The position numbers and the translations under genes were made by a program. A DNA stretch of 64,000 nucleotides from Pseudorhodobacter antarcticus (GTDB lineage: Bacteria; Pseudomonadota; Alphaproteobacteria; Rhodobacterales; Rhodobacteraceae). Each line of letters starts with the position of its first letter. Position 1 is the first letter of the stretch. This document shows positions 26,054-36,582 of this stretch, piece after piece. The stretch spans positions 1 through 64,000 of the forward strand of contig NZ_FOCO01000011.1 in assembly GCF_900110135.1 (NCBI RefSeq), in the 5' to 3' direction. The notes beneath the pieces were generated by a model that did no database searches, had not been told where the DNA came from, and saw only the letters and a program-made list of their open reading frames with translations.

Positions 26054-27873
26054 CTGCGGCCAAACAGCTTTTCAATATCTGCCAGTTTCAGCTCCACATA
26101 GGTCGGGCGTCCGTGGTTGCATTGGCCCGACAGTGGCGTCGCCTCCATCTCTCGCAGCAGGGCGTTCATCTCTTCGGGGCGCATTTGGCGGCCAGAACGG
26201 ACAGACCCGTGGCAGGCCATGCGCGACAAAACCGCGTCCATGCGCGCTTGCAATCGGTCCGAACTGCCCAAATCTGCAAGGTCATCCAAAATATCGCGCA
26301 GCAGGGCGGCGGCATCCACGCGGCCCAAAATCGCCGGCGTTTCGCGCACGGCAATGGCACTGCCGCCAAACGCCTCAATCACCAAACCAAGGGCGGCAAG
26401 GTCGCTTGCGGCATCCAAAAGGCGGGCGCAGTCATTGGCGGAAAATTCAATAATATCAGGGATCAACAGCGCTTGGGCCGCAATGCCAGCCCCGTCACGC
26501 TGCGCTTTTAGCCGTTCATACACCAGCCGTTCATGCGCCGCGTGCTGGTCCACAATCACCATACCATCTGCAGTTTGCGCGATGATGTAATTTTCATGCA
26601 CCTGTGCGCGGGCAGCCCCCAAAGGGCGCGACACATCTGCCGTTGGCAAAGGCGCGTCAAATCGGGCAGAAGGGGCCTCGGCAAATCCCATAGGCGCTTG
26701 CAACGCGAAGCCGCGCGAAATCGCGCCCGCCGATGGGCGGTCCATTTGATAAACGCGCGCAGGCCCACCGGCTTCCGCTTGAAATGCACCCAGCGTTTCT
26801 GCGCCCACTGTGGATGATGCACGGTGCCCCGCCTCGGCCAGCGCGTGGCGCAAGGACGACACGATCAGCGCGCGCACCAGTGCCGGGTCGCGAAACCGCA
26901 CTTCAGATTTCGCGGGGTGTACGTTAACATCCACCCATTGCGGGTCACATTCCACGTTCAAAACTGCCGCCGGATGCCGATCGCGGCCAAGCACGTCCAT
27001 GTATGCTGCCCGCAACGCGCCAAACAGCTGGCGGTCCTGCACCGGGCGACCATTCACAAACAGGTATTGCGCGGCCGATGATCCGCGCGAATAGGTGGGC
27101 AAGGCGGCATATCCGACCAGCCGCAACCCGTCGCGCGGGGCGTCAATCGCCAAAGCGTTATCGGCAAAATCGCGGCCCAACACGGTGGAAACACGTCCCC
27201 GCAGCGCATCAAAAAAATCGCCCGACACGGGGTCGGCACGAAACATCACCCGCGCTTCACCACCCGACACATCGCGCAGGGTGAACCCCACCTCCGGTTC
27301 TGCCAACGTCAAGCGTTTGATCACTTCGGCAATCGCCATCGCCTCGGCGCGGTCGGATCGCATGAATTTCAACCGCGCAGGCGTCGCGTAAAACAGATCG
27401 CGCAGCTCCACCACGGTACCAACGGTCAACGCCGCCGGGCGCAGCGCCTCCGTCCGTCCGCCCGAAACGGCGATCATCATCGCGTCACTGTCCGCCGTGC
27501 GCGATGTGATGGTCAAACGCCCAACCGCGCCCAGTGAAGGCAGTGCCTCACCACGAAACCCAAAGGAATGGATGTTCAGCAAATCGCTGCCGTCGATTTT
27601 TGACGTGGCATGGCGCGACAGGGCCAGCGGCAAATCCTGCGCGGTCATCCCGCAGCCATCATCGGTGACGCGGATCAAGGTTTTGCCGCCGTCTGCGTAA
27701 TCAACGCTGATGCGCCGCGCGCCTGCATCCAGCGCGTTTTCCACCAGTTCCTTTACCGCCGATGCGGGACGTTCCACCACCTCACCCGCCGCGATGCGGT
27801 TGATGGCGGCTTCATCCAATTGGCGGATGATCGGGCGCGCGGGCGCGCTTATATGGGGGCCAGTGGTGTTCAT
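26050..27873 (-). CDS. mutL: DNA mismatch repair protein MutL
   Basis: MutL couples mismatch recognition by MutS to strand incision. The 607-residue protein has the GHKL ATPase motifs [26 protein letters not shown] and [15 protein letters not shown] at its N-terminus. The C-terminal domain carries the endonuclease metal motif [12 protein letters not shown] (DQHA-x2-E-x4-E form), together with ACHGSVRSG and CNHGRPT. It should therefore nick DNA itself, as in bacteria without MutH. It is the first gene of the mutL-rmuC-hutD run, with 63 bases to the next gene downstream of its start side. Strong protein family match throughout. Confidence 0.96.
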   Translation of the reverse strand: MNTTGPHISAPARPIIRQLDEAAINRIAAGEVVERPASAVKELVENALDAGARRISVDYADGGKTLIRVTDDGCGMTAQDLPLALSRHATSKIDGSDLLNIHSFGFRGEALPSLGAVGRLTITSRTADSDAMMIAVSGGRTEALRPAALTVGTVVELRDLFYATPARLKFMRSDRAEAMAIAEVIKRLTLAEPEVGFTLRDVSGGEARVMFRADPVSGDFFDALRGRVSTVLGRDFADNALAIDAPRDGLRLVGYAALPTYSRGSSAAQYLFVNGRPVQDRQLFGALRAAYMDVLGRDRHPAAVLNVECDPQWVDVNVHPAKSEVRFRDPALVRALIVSSLRHALAEAGHRASSTVGAETLGAFQAEAGGPARVYQMDRPSAGAISRGFALQAPMGFAEAPSARFDAPLPTADVSRPLGAARAQVHENYIIAQTADGMVIVDQHAAHERLVYERLKAQRDGAGIAAQALLIPDIIEFSANDCARLLDAASDLAALGLVIEAFGGSAIAVRETPAILGRVDAAALLRDILDDLADLGSSDRLQARMDAVLSRMACHGSVRSGRQMRPEEMNALLREMEATPLSGQCNHGRPTYVELKLADIEKLFGRR

Positions 27874-27936
27874 ACCACCAGCATTAGCATGATCCCGGCA
27901 ATCGTGCCACCATATCGCCGGGGTTATCCACCGCTT

Positions 27937-29253
27937 TTACGGGGTGGATGTCAGCCCCTCGGGTGCGCCCACGATCACAAACTGCAGCGCATCGGGGCGC
28001 AGCAACCGCTTGGCCACACGCGCCATATCGTCCAGCGTCACCGCCTCAATCTGGGCATTGCGGGTGTCGGCGTAATCAATGGTCAGCCCATCGGCCTGCA
28101 TCCCCACCAAAATCCGCGCAATCCGCGCATTTCCGTTGAACCGCAAGGGATAGGAGCCGGTCAGATAGGTCTTGGTTTTTGCCAACTCTTCTGCCGTGAC
28201 CCCATTGGTGGCGGCGCGCTGCCATTCGCTGCGCACAATTTCAATCGCTTCGGCCGCCGTGGTGTTGGCGCTGGAAAACTGGCCCAACATCAATTCGGCA
28301 TGGTCCATCGGCGACAGAAAGGTGCCGATGCCATAGGTCAGCCCGCGTTTATCCCGCACTTCGGTCATCAACCGCGCCGAAAACCGACCCCCGCCCAAGA
28401 TTTCGTTCAATATAAAGGCTGGAAAAAAGTCAGGATCATCGCGTTTGATTCCGTCATGGCCAAAATAAATCACCGATTGCGGGCCGGGGAATTCAACCAC
28501 CGTGACGCCGGGTTTCAGCGCAAGATCGGCGCGTTTGGGCAAAGGCGCGCCCGTTGTTGGCAAATCGCCCAGCAATCTGTCCAGCAAAATACCCAAATCG
28601 GCCGCCGTAATATCGCCCGTGGCCGCCACATAGATGTCGCCCCGGTTGATCGCCGATTTGAACGCCGCCAAAATATCATCGCGGCTCAAGCCTGCCACGC
28701 TTTGCTCTGTCCCGTCGCCCGAACTGCCGTAAGGGTGCGTGCCAAAGGCCAAGCGGTCAAACCGGTCCGATGCAATCGTTTCGGGGTCTTTGGTCGATGA
28801 CCGAATGTTGGCCAAAACCTGGCCCCGCACGCGTTCCACAGCTTCGGCATCAAACTGGGGCTGGGTCAGTGCCAAATGCAGCAAATCCACCGCCTGTGCT
28901 TGGTTTTCGGTCAAAAACCGGGCAGAGATATTGATGCTATCGGTCCCTGCCTGAAAGCGGAAAGACGCTGCCAGATCGTCGCGGGCGTTGGCAAACCCTT
29001 GCGCATCCAGATCGCCGGCCCCTTCCTCAATCAGCGCGGTCATTAGGTTTATCACCCCGCGTTGGTCGGCGGGGTCCAACGATGTGCCGCCGCGCAGGTG
29101 AATTTCCAGCGCGGTAAAGGGGATCGCGTGATCCTCCACCAGCCACGCCGTGATACCGCCCGGCGATGTGACGGATTGGATGGGCAAGGCGGCGTGCGCG
29201 CCCATCGGCATGCTTAGCGCCAAAATCGCTGCAAAAACAAAGCGCATCATCAT
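27937..29253 (-). CDS. M16 family peptidase-like protein, zinc site lost
   Basis: A 438-residue pitrilysin-fold protein with an N-terminal signal peptide (MMMRFVFAAILALSMPMGAHA). Where active members have HxxEH, this one reads INLMTALIEEGAG, so the zinc ligands are missing. The rest of the fold is conserved, including ILGGGRFSARLMTEVRDKRGLTYGIG, the R-x-x-x-Y stretch of the second domain. It starts 4 bases inside the end of the active paralogue. The pair probably forms an active/inactive periplasmic heterodimer, as described for other bacterial M16B proteins (inference). Confidence 0.88.
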   Translation of the reverse strand: MMMRFVFAAILALSMPMGAHAALPIQSVTSPGGITAWLVEDHAIPFTALEIHLRGGTSLDPADQRGVINLMTALIEEGAGDLDAQGFANARDDLAASFRFQAGTDSINISARFLTENQAQAVDLLHLALTQPQFDAEAVERVRGQVLANIRSSTKDPETIASDRFDRLAFGTHPYGSSGDGTEQSVAGLSRDDILAAFKSAINRGDIYVAATGDITAADLGILLDRLLGDLPTTGAPLPKRADLALKPGVTVVEFPGPQSVIYFGHDGIKRDDPDFFPAFILNEILGGGRFSARLMTEVRDKRGLTYGIGTFLSPMDHAELMLGQFSSANTTAAEAIEIVRSEWQRAATNGVTAEELAKTKTYLTGSYPLRFNGNARIARILVGMQADGLTIDYADTRNAQIEAVTLDDMARVAKRLLRPDALQFVIVGAPEGLTSTP

Positions 29254-30611
29254 TGCCCTCTCTCCGCCGTTGTGGCGTCCACGCGTTGCAGCCAGCCTGT
29301 CACCGCATTTTTGCGATCAAACACATCGCGCGCGGCAGCCATCACTTGCTCTGGCGTGACATCCTGCAAGATCTGCGGCCAAGCTTGCACATCCTCCACC
29401 GTCAACCCGCTTGTAAGGGCCGTGCCATACAGCCGAGCCAAACCTTCGACATTGTCGCGGGCATAGATTTCATCAGCTCGCAATTGGCGCTTGATGCGGT
29501 CAAACGCTTGCATATCCACCCCATCGGTCATGAATTGCGCGATCACGCCGTCCACCGCCGCCTCCACCTCGGTCAAGCTGGTGTCGGGTGTCGGCACCGC
29601 CACAAACCCAAAGCTGGACACATCGAGCGACATTCCGTCGTAAAACGCACTGGTGTAAACCGCCTTTGGTGCATCGCCAAACTGCAAAGCGCGCGCCAGA
29701 ACCGATGTGGTGCCGCTGCCGCCCAGCAATTCGGCCAAAACAGTCAGCGCGGCGGCCTTTTCCTGTGCGCCCGCGTCGCGTTCGGGGGCCAGATAGGTGC
29801 GGATGACATAAGGTTGGGCCACGCGCGCATCGACCATCGACAACCGGCGTTCTGCCAATTGCGGCGGTTCAATCACGCGTTGACGGGGGGCCAGATCTGG
29901 CGTGGCGGGCACGGGGCCATAGTGTTTTTCGGCCATTGCCTTGACCTCGGCGGGGTCCACATCGCCCGCGACAATCAAAATCGCGTTGTTTGGGGCGTAA
30001 AACTGGCGGTAAAACGCCAGCGCATCCTCGCGGGTCAGGGCCTCCGCCTCATGTTTCCAGCCGATCACGGGGGTGCCGTAAGGGTGGTTCAGATATTGCG
30101 CCGCGCGGGTTTGTTCGCCAAACAGCGCGCCGGGGTCGCTGTCGGTGCGCTGCGCGCGTTCTTCGACAATCACGGCGCGTTCGGTGATCACATTGTCCTC
30201 GGACAGGATCAAACCGCGCATTCGGTCCGCCTCCATTGTCATCATCAGATCAAGGCGGTCCGCAGCAACCCGTTGAAAATAAGCGGTATAATCGTAAAAG
30301 GTAAAGGCGTTGTCATTGCCACCCTGCGCCTCGACCACGGCAGAAAATTCACCCGGGGCAACGGTTTCGGTGCCTTTGAACATCAAATGTTCGAGGAAAT
30401 GCGCAATGCCCGATTTGCCGCGCGGTTCATCCGCGGACCCGATTTTATACCACAGCATATGGGTAGCCACAGGGGCGCGATGATCTTCGATCACCACCGC
30501 TTGCAACCCATTGTCCAAGGTGAATGTGGTGACTGTGTCAGCCAGAACAGGCCCAGACACAAAGGCCGAAAACACCCCAAAACCAAGGGTTAGGAACAGG
30601 TTGCGCGGCAT
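29250..30611 (-). CDS. M16 family zinc peptidase (pitrilysin family), active-type
   Basis: A 453-residue exported peptidase with signal peptide MPRNLFLTLGFGVFSAFVSG, probably cleaved near residue 25. The inverted zinc motif is intact: IAHFLEHLMFKGT (HxxEH) at about 71, with the distal Glu expected in ITERAVIVEERAQR at about 145. The second domain has GGSGTTSVLARALQ. It is coupled by a 4-base overlap to the zinc-less paralogue downstream. The natural substrate is unknown; related pairs process periplasmic peptides. Confidence 0.92.
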   Translation of the reverse strand: MPRNLFLTLGFGVFSAFVSGPVLADTVTTFTLDNGLQAVVIEDHRAPVATHMLWYKIGSADEPRGKSGIAHFLEHLMFKGTETVAPGEFSAVVEAQGGNDNAFTFYDYTAYFQRVAADRLDLMMTMEADRMRGLILSEDNVITERAVIVEERAQRTDSDPGALFGEQTRAAQYLNHPYGTPVIGWKHEAEALTREDALAFYRQFYAPNNAILIVAGDVDPAEVKAMAEKHYGPVPATPDLAPRQRVIEPPQLAERRLSMVDARVAQPYVIRTYLAPERDAGAQEKAAALTVLAELLGGSGTTSVLARALQFGDAPKAVYTSAFYDGMSLDVSSFGFVAVPTPDTSLTEVEAAVDGVIAQFMTDGVDMQAFDRIKRQLRADEIYARDNVEGLARLYGTALTSGLTVEDVQAWPQILQDVTPEQVMAAARDVFDRKNAVTGWLQRVDATTAERGQ

Positions 30612-30708
30612 CGGCAGTCCTTTTTTAACGGTGCAGCCCTACACCTAGACATCGCGCGCATGGGGTCAAGCCATCTTGACGATGACGTGACCAATCAAGC
30701 GCTGCGCG

Positions 30709-31236
30709 TTACTCGCCATTTTGGGCGGGGGGGGCCGATACGGTCCGCGCGCCACGGCTGCGCCAGCGCTGCAATTCGGCCTGCTGGTTCAAGGATTGGC
30801 GGCGATATGCCTTGAAATAGACGTTCACGTTGAACAACCGTTCCAAGATGCGGCCGTTGTTGTCGCTGCGAAACGCCAAATCTTCGGCGGCAAGGTCGGG
30901 CCGGATCGACGCGCTGCGGCCATAGCGCGCAGCATGGTTTACCAGCGCGCCATCCCCCGCAGGAATACCTGCACCTGTGGTCAAACGACCGCCAAGGGCT
31001 GCGACGGCGTCCGCCTCAGGTGTTGGGTCTGTCAGGTTGCTGCCACCCAGAGTTGGCTCTGGCAGGGTTTGCAAATCTTTGGGCATTTCCAATGCTTTGG
31101 GCGGCAGAATCGCGAATTCATCCGGCCCGTTGCCCGACGATTGCACGTTCATCAAGCGCGGTTCACCCCCGCCGCAGGCGGTCAGCACAAGCATCGCCAA
31201 CGCGGCAACCGCCAAAGCTCCTTTTCCTGCAAGCAT
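30709..31236 (-). CDS. DUF3035 lipoprotein
   Basis: A 175-residue lipoprotein of unknown function. The signal MLAGKGALAVAALAMLVLTAC ends in a lipobox with Cys21 as the lipidated residue, followed by GGGEP. ATG at 31236 is chosen because AAGGAGG sits 5 bases upstream; the in-frame GTG at 31251 would place that site inside the gene. The rest is Pro-rich near the start (FAILPPKALEMPKDLQTLPEP) and ends in a basic segment. It lies between lspA and the M16 pair, a conserved Rhodobacteraceae order. LspA next door would be needed for its maturation. Confidence 0.85.
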   Translation of the reverse strand: MLAGKGALAVAALAMLVLTACGGGEPRLMNVQSSGNGPDEFAILPPKALEMPKDLQTLPEPTLGGSNLTDPTPEADAVAALGGRLTTGAGIPAGDGALVNHAARYGRSASIRPDLAAEDLAFRSDNNGRILERLFNVNVYFKAYRRQSLNQQAELQRWRSRGARTVSAPPAQNGE

Positions 31237-31288
31237 CTCCGCCTCCTTCACATCACTGCGTTTTGTTTATCCGAAAGTAATCGGCGCG

Positions 31289-31771
31289 TCACGGGGTCTT
31301 TCGCGTTTTACTTTTCGCATCGCTTGCAAACAGAACAAGGCCCGCCGCCCCGGCAAAGATCGCAATATCCGCCACATTGAACGCATAAGGGTTTTCAAAC
31401 CCGCAACACGACATGTTCAAAAAGTCGGCGACCGCACCATAAGCGACCCGGTCCACCACATTGCCCAACGCACCGCCAATCAAAATCCCCGCCGAAATCT
31501 GTGCCATGTTCGGCTGTTTGCTGCTGGAAATCCAGCGCCATACCCAAGCGGTGATCACCAGCGACACCGCGATCAGCACCCAACGCATAATTTCGGCATC
31601 ATGCGCGAACAGGCCAAAATTCACGCCTTTGTTCCACGCCATGCGAAACGTCAAATAGGGTGGAAAAACATCCATATCCCCAATTTCGCGCAAGTTCAGG
31701 CCAAACACGATCGCCAGTTTGCTGACCTGATCTGCCACGAAAATCACCAAAGCGGCCCAAAATATCCGCAT
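31289..31771 (-). CDS. lspA: Lipoprotein signal peptidase
   Basis: LspA cleaves signal peptides of prolipoproteins in the inner membrane. The 160-residue protein starts MRIFWAALVIFVADQVSKLA and has four membrane segments. The two catalytic Asp motifs are visible: GNVVDRVAYGAVADFL and FNVADIAIF. ATG at 31771 lies 1 base after the purH stop and begins the first helix directly; an upstream in-frame ATG at 31837 would overlap purH by 60 bases and adds no conserved sequence. It precedes the DUF3035 lipoprotein, one of its likely substrates. Confidence 0.93.
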   Translation of the reverse strand: MRIFWAALVIFVADQVSKLAIVFGLNLREIGDMDVFPPYLTFRMAWNKGVNFGLFAHDAEIMRWVLIAVSLVITAWVWRWISSSKQPNMAQISAGILIGGALGNVVDRVAYGAVADFLNMSCCGFENPYAFNVADIAIFAGAAGLVLFASDAKSKTRKTP

Positions 31772-31772
31772 A

Positions 31773-33383
31773 TCAGTGCCGGAAATGGCGTTGATTGGTG
31801 AACACCATCGCAAGGCCCGCCGCATCCGCCGCTGCAATCACCTCATCATCGCGCATCGACCCGCCGGGCTGGATGATCGCGGTTGCCCCAGCCTCGGCCG
31901 CTGTGATCAGCCCATCGGCAAAGGGGAAAAACGCGTCCGACGCCACCACAGACCCGATGGTCAGCGGCTGCGCCAGCCCCATCGCTTGCGCCATATCATC
32001 CGCTTTGCGCGCCGCAATCCGGGTGCTGTCCACGCGGCTCATTTGCCCTGCGCCCACACCCACTGTCGCGCCATCTTTGACATAGATAATCGCGTTGGAT
32101 TTGACATGTTTCGCCACCGTCCACGCCATCAACAAATCGCGCATTTCGGCATCCGTTGGTGCGCGTTTGGTCACCACACGCAAATCATCCAGCGTCACAT
32201 TGGCCGCATCGCGGTCTTGCACCAAAAACCCGCCCGCGACTTGGCGAAATGCCAACCCCAACGTGGCTGCATCCGGTAAGGTGCCCGTGGTCAGCAGCCG
32301 CAGGTTTTTCTTGCCCGCAAACACCGCGCGCGCGGCGTCATCGGCATCGGGCGCAATCACCACTTCGGTAAAAATCTCGACAATCCGCTCTGCCGTTGGC
32401 CCGTCAAGCGTTTGGTTCAACGCGATAATCCCGCCGAACGCCGATGTGCGGTCGCAATCAAACGCACGCCCATACGCCTCGGCCAATGTCGCACCCAGCG
32501 CCACACCGCAGGGGTTGGCGTGTTTGATAATCGCCACTGCAGGCCCTTTGCCCGCAAATTCGGCGACCAGTTCAAACGCGGCATCCGTGTCGTTGATGTT
32601 GTTATACGACAGCTCCTTGCCCTGCCATTGCTTGGCGGTGGCCACACCGGGCCGCGCGCTGCCATCGGTGTAAAACGCCGCGCGTTGATGCGGGTTTTCG
32701 CCGTATCGCAATGTTTGCGCCAAAGTGCCCGCAAAGGCGCGGCGGCGCGGGGCGACCACATTCAGCGCGCCCGCCATCCAATTTGACACCGCGGCATCAT
32801 AAGCCGCCGTGCGTGCATAGGCCGTTTGCGCCAATCCCTGCCGAAACCCATAGCTGGTTGCGCCATCATGCGTCCCCAACTCCGCCAACAGCGCCGCATA
32901 ATCCTCGGGGTCGGTCACCACATTGACAAAACGGTGGTTTTTGGACGCCGCGCGGATCATCGCGGGCCCGCCAATGTCGATGTTCTCGATGCAGGTGTCA
33001 TAATCGGCACCTTTTGCCACGGTCGCTTCAAACGGATACAGGTTCACCACCAACAGGTCGATTGGCGCAATCCCATGCGCCTGCATCGCCGCGACATGAC
33101 CCGCATCATCGCGCAACGCCAGCAACCCACCATGCACATTCGGATGCAGGGTTTTCACCCGCCCGTCCATCATTTCGGGAAACCCCGTGACATCGGCCAC
33201 ATCAACAACTGTCAGCCCCGCTTGGCGCAATGTCCCCGCAGACCCCCCCGTCGACAACAGCTCCACCCCCATCGCCGCCAGCGTGCGGGCAAGGTCGATC
33301 AACCCAGTTTTGTCAGACACCGACAGCAAAGCGCGTTTTACATGGACAATATCGGCGGGCAAGCGATCGGCGGGCATGGGCAA
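31773..33383 (-). CDS. purH: Bifunctional AICAR transformylase/IMP cyclohydrolase
   Basis: PurH carries out the last two steps of IMP synthesis. The 536-residue protein has the N-terminal IMP cyclohydrolase domain ([49 protein letters not shown]) and the transformylase domain with [32 protein letters not shown] and a C-terminal [12 protein letters not shown]. Length is normal. Sits between the heparinase-like gene and lspA, a conserved neighbourhood in this family. Confidence 0.96.
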   Translation of the reverse strand: MPMPADRLPADIVHVKRALLSVSDKTGLIDLARTLAAMGVELLSTGGSAGTLRQAGLTVVDVADVTGFPEMMDGRVKTLHPNVHGGLLALRDDAGHVAAMQAHGIAPIDLLVVNLYPFEATVAKGADYDTCIENIDIGGPAMIRAASKNHRFVNVVTDPEDYAALLAELGTHDGATSYGFRQGLAQTAYARTAAYDAAVSNWMAGALNVVAPRRRAFAGTLAQTLRYGENPHQRAAFYTDGSARPGVATAKQWQGKELSYNNINDTDAAFELVAEFAGKGPAVAIIKHANPCGVALGATLAEAYGRAFDCDRTSAFGGIIALNQTLDGPTAERIVEIFTEVVIAPDADDAARAVFAGKKNLRLLTTGTLPDAATLGLAFRQVAGGFLVQDRDAANVTLDDLRVVTKRAPTDAEMRDLLMAWTVAKHVKSNAIIYVKDGATVGVGAGQMSRVDSTRIAARKADDMAQAMGLAQPLTIGSVVASDAFFPFADGLITAAEAGATAIIQPGGSMRDDEVIAAADAAGLAMVFTNQRHFRH

Positions 33384-33404
33384 GTCCTTTTGGCAGCGTT
33401 CAGG

Positions 33405-35135
33405 TCAAGATGAAACGTCGTCACGTTCCACATCGCGGATGGCCAGCGGAGTATCCTGTGCTTTGGCCAAGGTCCAGCCAATCACAGCGTCCAAACTGTC
33501 CACATGGCCGGAAAGTACGATTTGTTTGCTCGCGCGCGGGTTGATCCGCCCTTTTTCCAGATAAACCGAGGGTTCCACCGACAACCCTTGTGCGCCGGAA
33601 TGGCGGAAAATCCAAATCTCGCCGCTTTTCAGGGCCAGCGACACGGCATTGCCGCCCATATCAATCGCGGCATCGACATCGGGATGCAGGTGAAACCGAA
33701 TGGCGAACCGGATTTGCGCAGCCCCTTTGCGGGCCATGACGGCGGTCAGGCGGGCGCGATCTTCGGCCGATACGGCGCGCAATTCATCTTGGCCGCCCAA
33801 ATGCCGCCCGTCATGCGACAAGATCAGCAGCCGGGAATGGGTCAACCCATGCGTTGCAATCCAACCATTATGCGCCAGCCGCAGCGCGTGGCCATCGGCG
33901 GTTTCGGTGGGGCGCGTTTGGGTGACATGGGCGCGGTCTGCCATCACCTCGGGGGCGCTTTGGGTCAACCGGCTGGAGGAATACCCTTCCACCGTCAGGG
34001 TTGAATGGCTGGGGGTGGCACGGCCCGCGCGGTGCCATTCGGGGCCAAACGGCGCGCCCGATCCGCAGTTCACAATCACGGGTCTGCGCCCCGACGTCAT
34101 TTCAAACGCCAATGTCGATGCATGTGCCGATGCGCCCGCAGGTCCGGCGGGTGGGTCGGTGGCATCAACAATCACCGTGGTGCGCCCGCCGCCCAGCCGC
34201 AAAAACCCCATCGCAGGGCCGCTGCCGGGGGCCGCGCGCACGCCCGATGCGGCCAGCGCATGGTCCAACCGCCCGTCCATTCCGCGCCCGCCGCCATGAA
34301 ATCGCGCCAACGCCCCATCGGCATGGCGCAAGCTGCGCAGGGTGGGGGCAATGCGTTCAATCGCGGCGCGGTGCGCTTGGGGCACCACTTGCCCCGCCTC
34401 ACCCAGCGCTTGCGCGGCCCAGGTTAGCAGGGTAAAAACCTCTAGCAATTCTTCGGGGTTGCGGCTGGGCAGGCCGCCATCTGCGTCCACTTCTGCCTCA
34501 CATTCGCGGGCCAATGCGGCCACCGCGGGGGCCACCACCCGTTCCATCCCGGTCAAGGCAAGACCAGCATAGATCAACCCCGTCAACGCCTCAAATCGGC
34601 GCAAACCGGGGGCTGACGCCCGCCAGCGGCGCGACAAAAACATGGTTTGCGTCGACATCGCCGCAAAATATTGCCGGGTTTGCACCGAATCGCGGCCATT
34701 CATCAAAAATATCGCATGGTTGATCCAACGGATCAGCCGCCGACCCGTCAAATCTGGCGTCCAACCCGGCCCACGCCCAGTGGCAAACGCCGCAATCCAA
34801 TCCCAGGTCCAATCTTGGGCGCGCGCGCGTGCAATGGGGTCGCCCACAGCGGCCAGATCATCCAGCCACCCAAACCCATGCGCTTCCGCCCAAAATTCGG
34901 GTGCGTCGATGGGCGCATCCCACAAGGATTTGCCGGACGCCTCTATCAGATGCCCTGCCAGCAAAAAGTTGCCAGCTGTCAACTGTTTGCCCCGTGCAAA
35001 CAGGCCAATGCTGCGCGGTTCTGGGGTGGTCACAAATCCCGTTGCGGCATGACTGCGCTGCGCCCGCCAAGCGGCCAACCGGTTCTGCCAACGCGTCAAA
35101 CGCGCCGCGAACCCGTCTTTATCCGGGTAAGCCAA
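33405..35135 (-). CDS. Heparinase II/III-like protein
   Basis: A 576-residue protein with an N-terminal alpha-helical (alginate-lyase-like) toroid and a C-terminal heparinase II/III beta domain. Recognisable parts include DLTGRRLIRWINHAIFLMNG, the helical segment SLRHADGALARFHGGG, and the beta domain stretch FEMTSGRRPVIVNCGSG, then HSTLTVEGYSSSRL, where a His is a usual active-site position. No signal peptide is visible, which is unusual for a polysaccharide lyase but common for this conserved roseobacter version. The polymer substrate is unknown. It follows rsmB by 102 bases and precedes purH by 21. Confidence 0.85.
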   Translation of the reverse strand: MAYPDKDGFAARLTRWQNRLAAWRAQRSHAATGFVTTPEPRSIGLFARGKQLTAGNFLLAGHLIEASGKSLWDAPIDAPEFWAEAHGFGWLDDLAAVGDPIARARAQDWTWDWIAAFATGRGPGWTPDLTGRRLIRWINHAIFLMNGRDSVQTRQYFAAMSTQTMFLSRRWRASAPGLRRFEALTGLIYAGLALTGMERVVAPAVAALARECEAEVDADGGLPSRNPEELLEVFTLLTWAAQALGEAGQVVPQAHRAAIERIAPTLRSLRHADGALARFHGGGRGMDGRLDHALAASGVRAAPGSGPAMGFLRLGGGRTTVIVDATDPPAGPAGASAHASTLAFEMTSGRRPVIVNCGSGAPFGPEWHRAGRATPSHSTLTVEGYSSSRLTQSAPEVMADRAHVTQTRPTETADGHALRLAHNGWIATHGLTHSRLLILSHDGRHLGGQDELRAVSAEDRARLTAVMARKGAAQIRFAIRFHLHPDVDAAIDMGGNAVSLALKSGEIWIFRHSGAQGLSVEPSVYLEKGRINPRASKQIVLSGHVDSLDAVIGWTLAKAQDTPLAIRDVERDDVSS

Positions 35136-35237
35136 GGTGCCTCATGCAGGTTGCCACTCGATCGTCAGGCCCAATTGCGGGTCATATTCCCACAACCTTA
35201 ACGCCCCCTGCGGGCGCTGTCACCGCAAAACAAAGGG

Positions 35238-36506
35238 TCAGGCGGCGGGTGTGCGCAAGCGTGCCATGAAAAACCCATCTATCCCGCCGATGTCTGCCCA
35301 ATAATCGGGGCGCAAGCGCAAACCGCCATCGGGTGTTATCCACGCAGGATCAATACCTTGCAGGGTTGGTGGTTCCACCGTCAGGGCCGGGTGGCGGGCA
35401 AGGGTGGCTGTCAGTTGGTCCTCGCCTTCCTCTGCCAACAGCGAACATGTGCAAAACACCAACCGCCCACCGGGTTTCAAGAACCCCAGCGCGCGGTCGA
35501 TCAGTGCTGCTTGCAGCGCGACCAGTTGCGGCACATCGCTGCCATCCTTGGAAAACGGCAAATCGGGGTGGCGGCGCAACGTGCCCGTGGCCGAACAGGG
35601 CGCATCCAGCAGCACCGCGTCAAACAGATATCCCGGTTCCCAATGCAGCGCATCCGTGGCGATGATTGACGCTGTCAGCCCGGTGCGCGCCAAGTTTTCG
35701 TGCAAGCGCGCAAGGCGCGGAGAGGAGATATCCACTGCCGTCACCTTTGCCCCGGTGGCCGCCAATTGCAGGGTTTTGCCTCCCGGTGCGGCGCATAAAT
35801 CCAGCACCACCTCGCCTTTTTGCGCATCCAGCAGGCGCGCGGCCATTGCAGCGCCCGCATCTTGCACCCACCAATCGCCCGTCGCAAACCCCGGCAGTGC
35901 GGACACTTGCACAGACTGCCCAATCCGCAGGCTGCCCGTGGGCAGGGCCACCGCCCCCTCAATTTCAACGCTGGTTTTCGGCGTCAGGTCCAGCGGTGGG
36001 GCTTGCGCCTGCACCGCCTCAATCGCGGCTACAACATCGCGGCCCCAGCGATGGACCAAAGGTTGGCGCAGCCATTGCGGCATGCGCTGCGGCGGCAGTT
36101 TGACAAAGGGGTCTGGCGTGGCCGCAACTTTGCGCAGCACGGCGTTGACCAGCCCGGTCATATGCCCGGTGCGGTTGCCGTGACGCACAATATCAACCAT
36201 TGCATTCACCACGCCATGCGCCGCACCCCCGTCCACCGCCATTTCCACCACGGCCAGCCGCAGCGCATTGCGCACAAAATCGGGCGGCGATTTGCGCAGA
36301 TAGGGCGCCAGCACCCGGTCCGCCTGTTCGATATGGCGCAAGGTGGTCAAAACCAACCGCTGCGCGCGCGCCCGGTCTGATGGGGACAAAGGCGCAATGG
36401 GGCTGTCGGGCGCGTCCAGCGCTTGGCTCAATTGCGCGCCTTCGTCCAGCACAGCCCCCAACAGGGTCACCGCCGCATTGCGCGCTGTTGTTCCATCGAC
36501 TGCCAT
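35238..36506 (-). CDS. rsmB: 16S rRNA m5C967 methyltransferase RsmB-like
   Basis: A 422-residue RsmB/NOP-type methyltransferase acting on 16S rRNA. An N-terminal NusB-like helical domain covers about 1-140 (LLGAVLDEGAQLSQAL, then VVEMAVDGGAAHGVVNAMVD). The SAM motif is VLDLCAAPGGKTLQLAATGA at about 235, with catalytic motifs LLDAPCSATGTLRRHPD and LVFCTCSLLAEEGEDQ containing the two conserved cysteines. It is divergent from the SDHAF4-like gene 76 bases away, the usual order in Rhodobacteraceae. Confidence 0.93.
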   Translation of the reverse strand: MAVDGTTARNAAVTLLGAVLDEGAQLSQALDAPDSPIAPLSPSDRARAQRLVLTTLRHIEQADRVLAPYLRKSPPDFVRNALRLAVVEMAVDGGAAHGVVNAMVDIVRHGNRTGHMTGLVNAVLRKVAATPDPFVKLPPQRMPQWLRQPLVHRWGRDVVAAIEAVQAQAPPLDLTPKTSVEIEGAVALPTGSLRIGQSVQVSALPGFATGDWWVQDAGAAMAARLLDAQKGEVVLDLCAAPGGKTLQLAATGAKVTAVDISSPRLARLHENLARTGLTASIIATDALHWEPGYLFDAVLLDAPCSATGTLRRHPDLPFSKDGSDVPQLVALQAALIDRALGFLKPGGRLVFCTCSLLAEEGEDQLTATLARHPALTVEPPTLQGIDPAWITPDGGLRLRPDYWADIGGIDGFFMARLRTPAA

Positions 36507-36582
36507 AGTGTCACCCTTCGGTTGTCTGCCCTTGCCCTTGGGCCTATATCACCCGCAAAGGCGAAACAAGGAACCCCGGATC

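Noticed and set aside
30665-30680. 6-bp inverted repeat GTCAAG/CTTGAC between the M16 and DUF3035 genes as terminator
   Set aside because: Stem too short and no T run on either strand.
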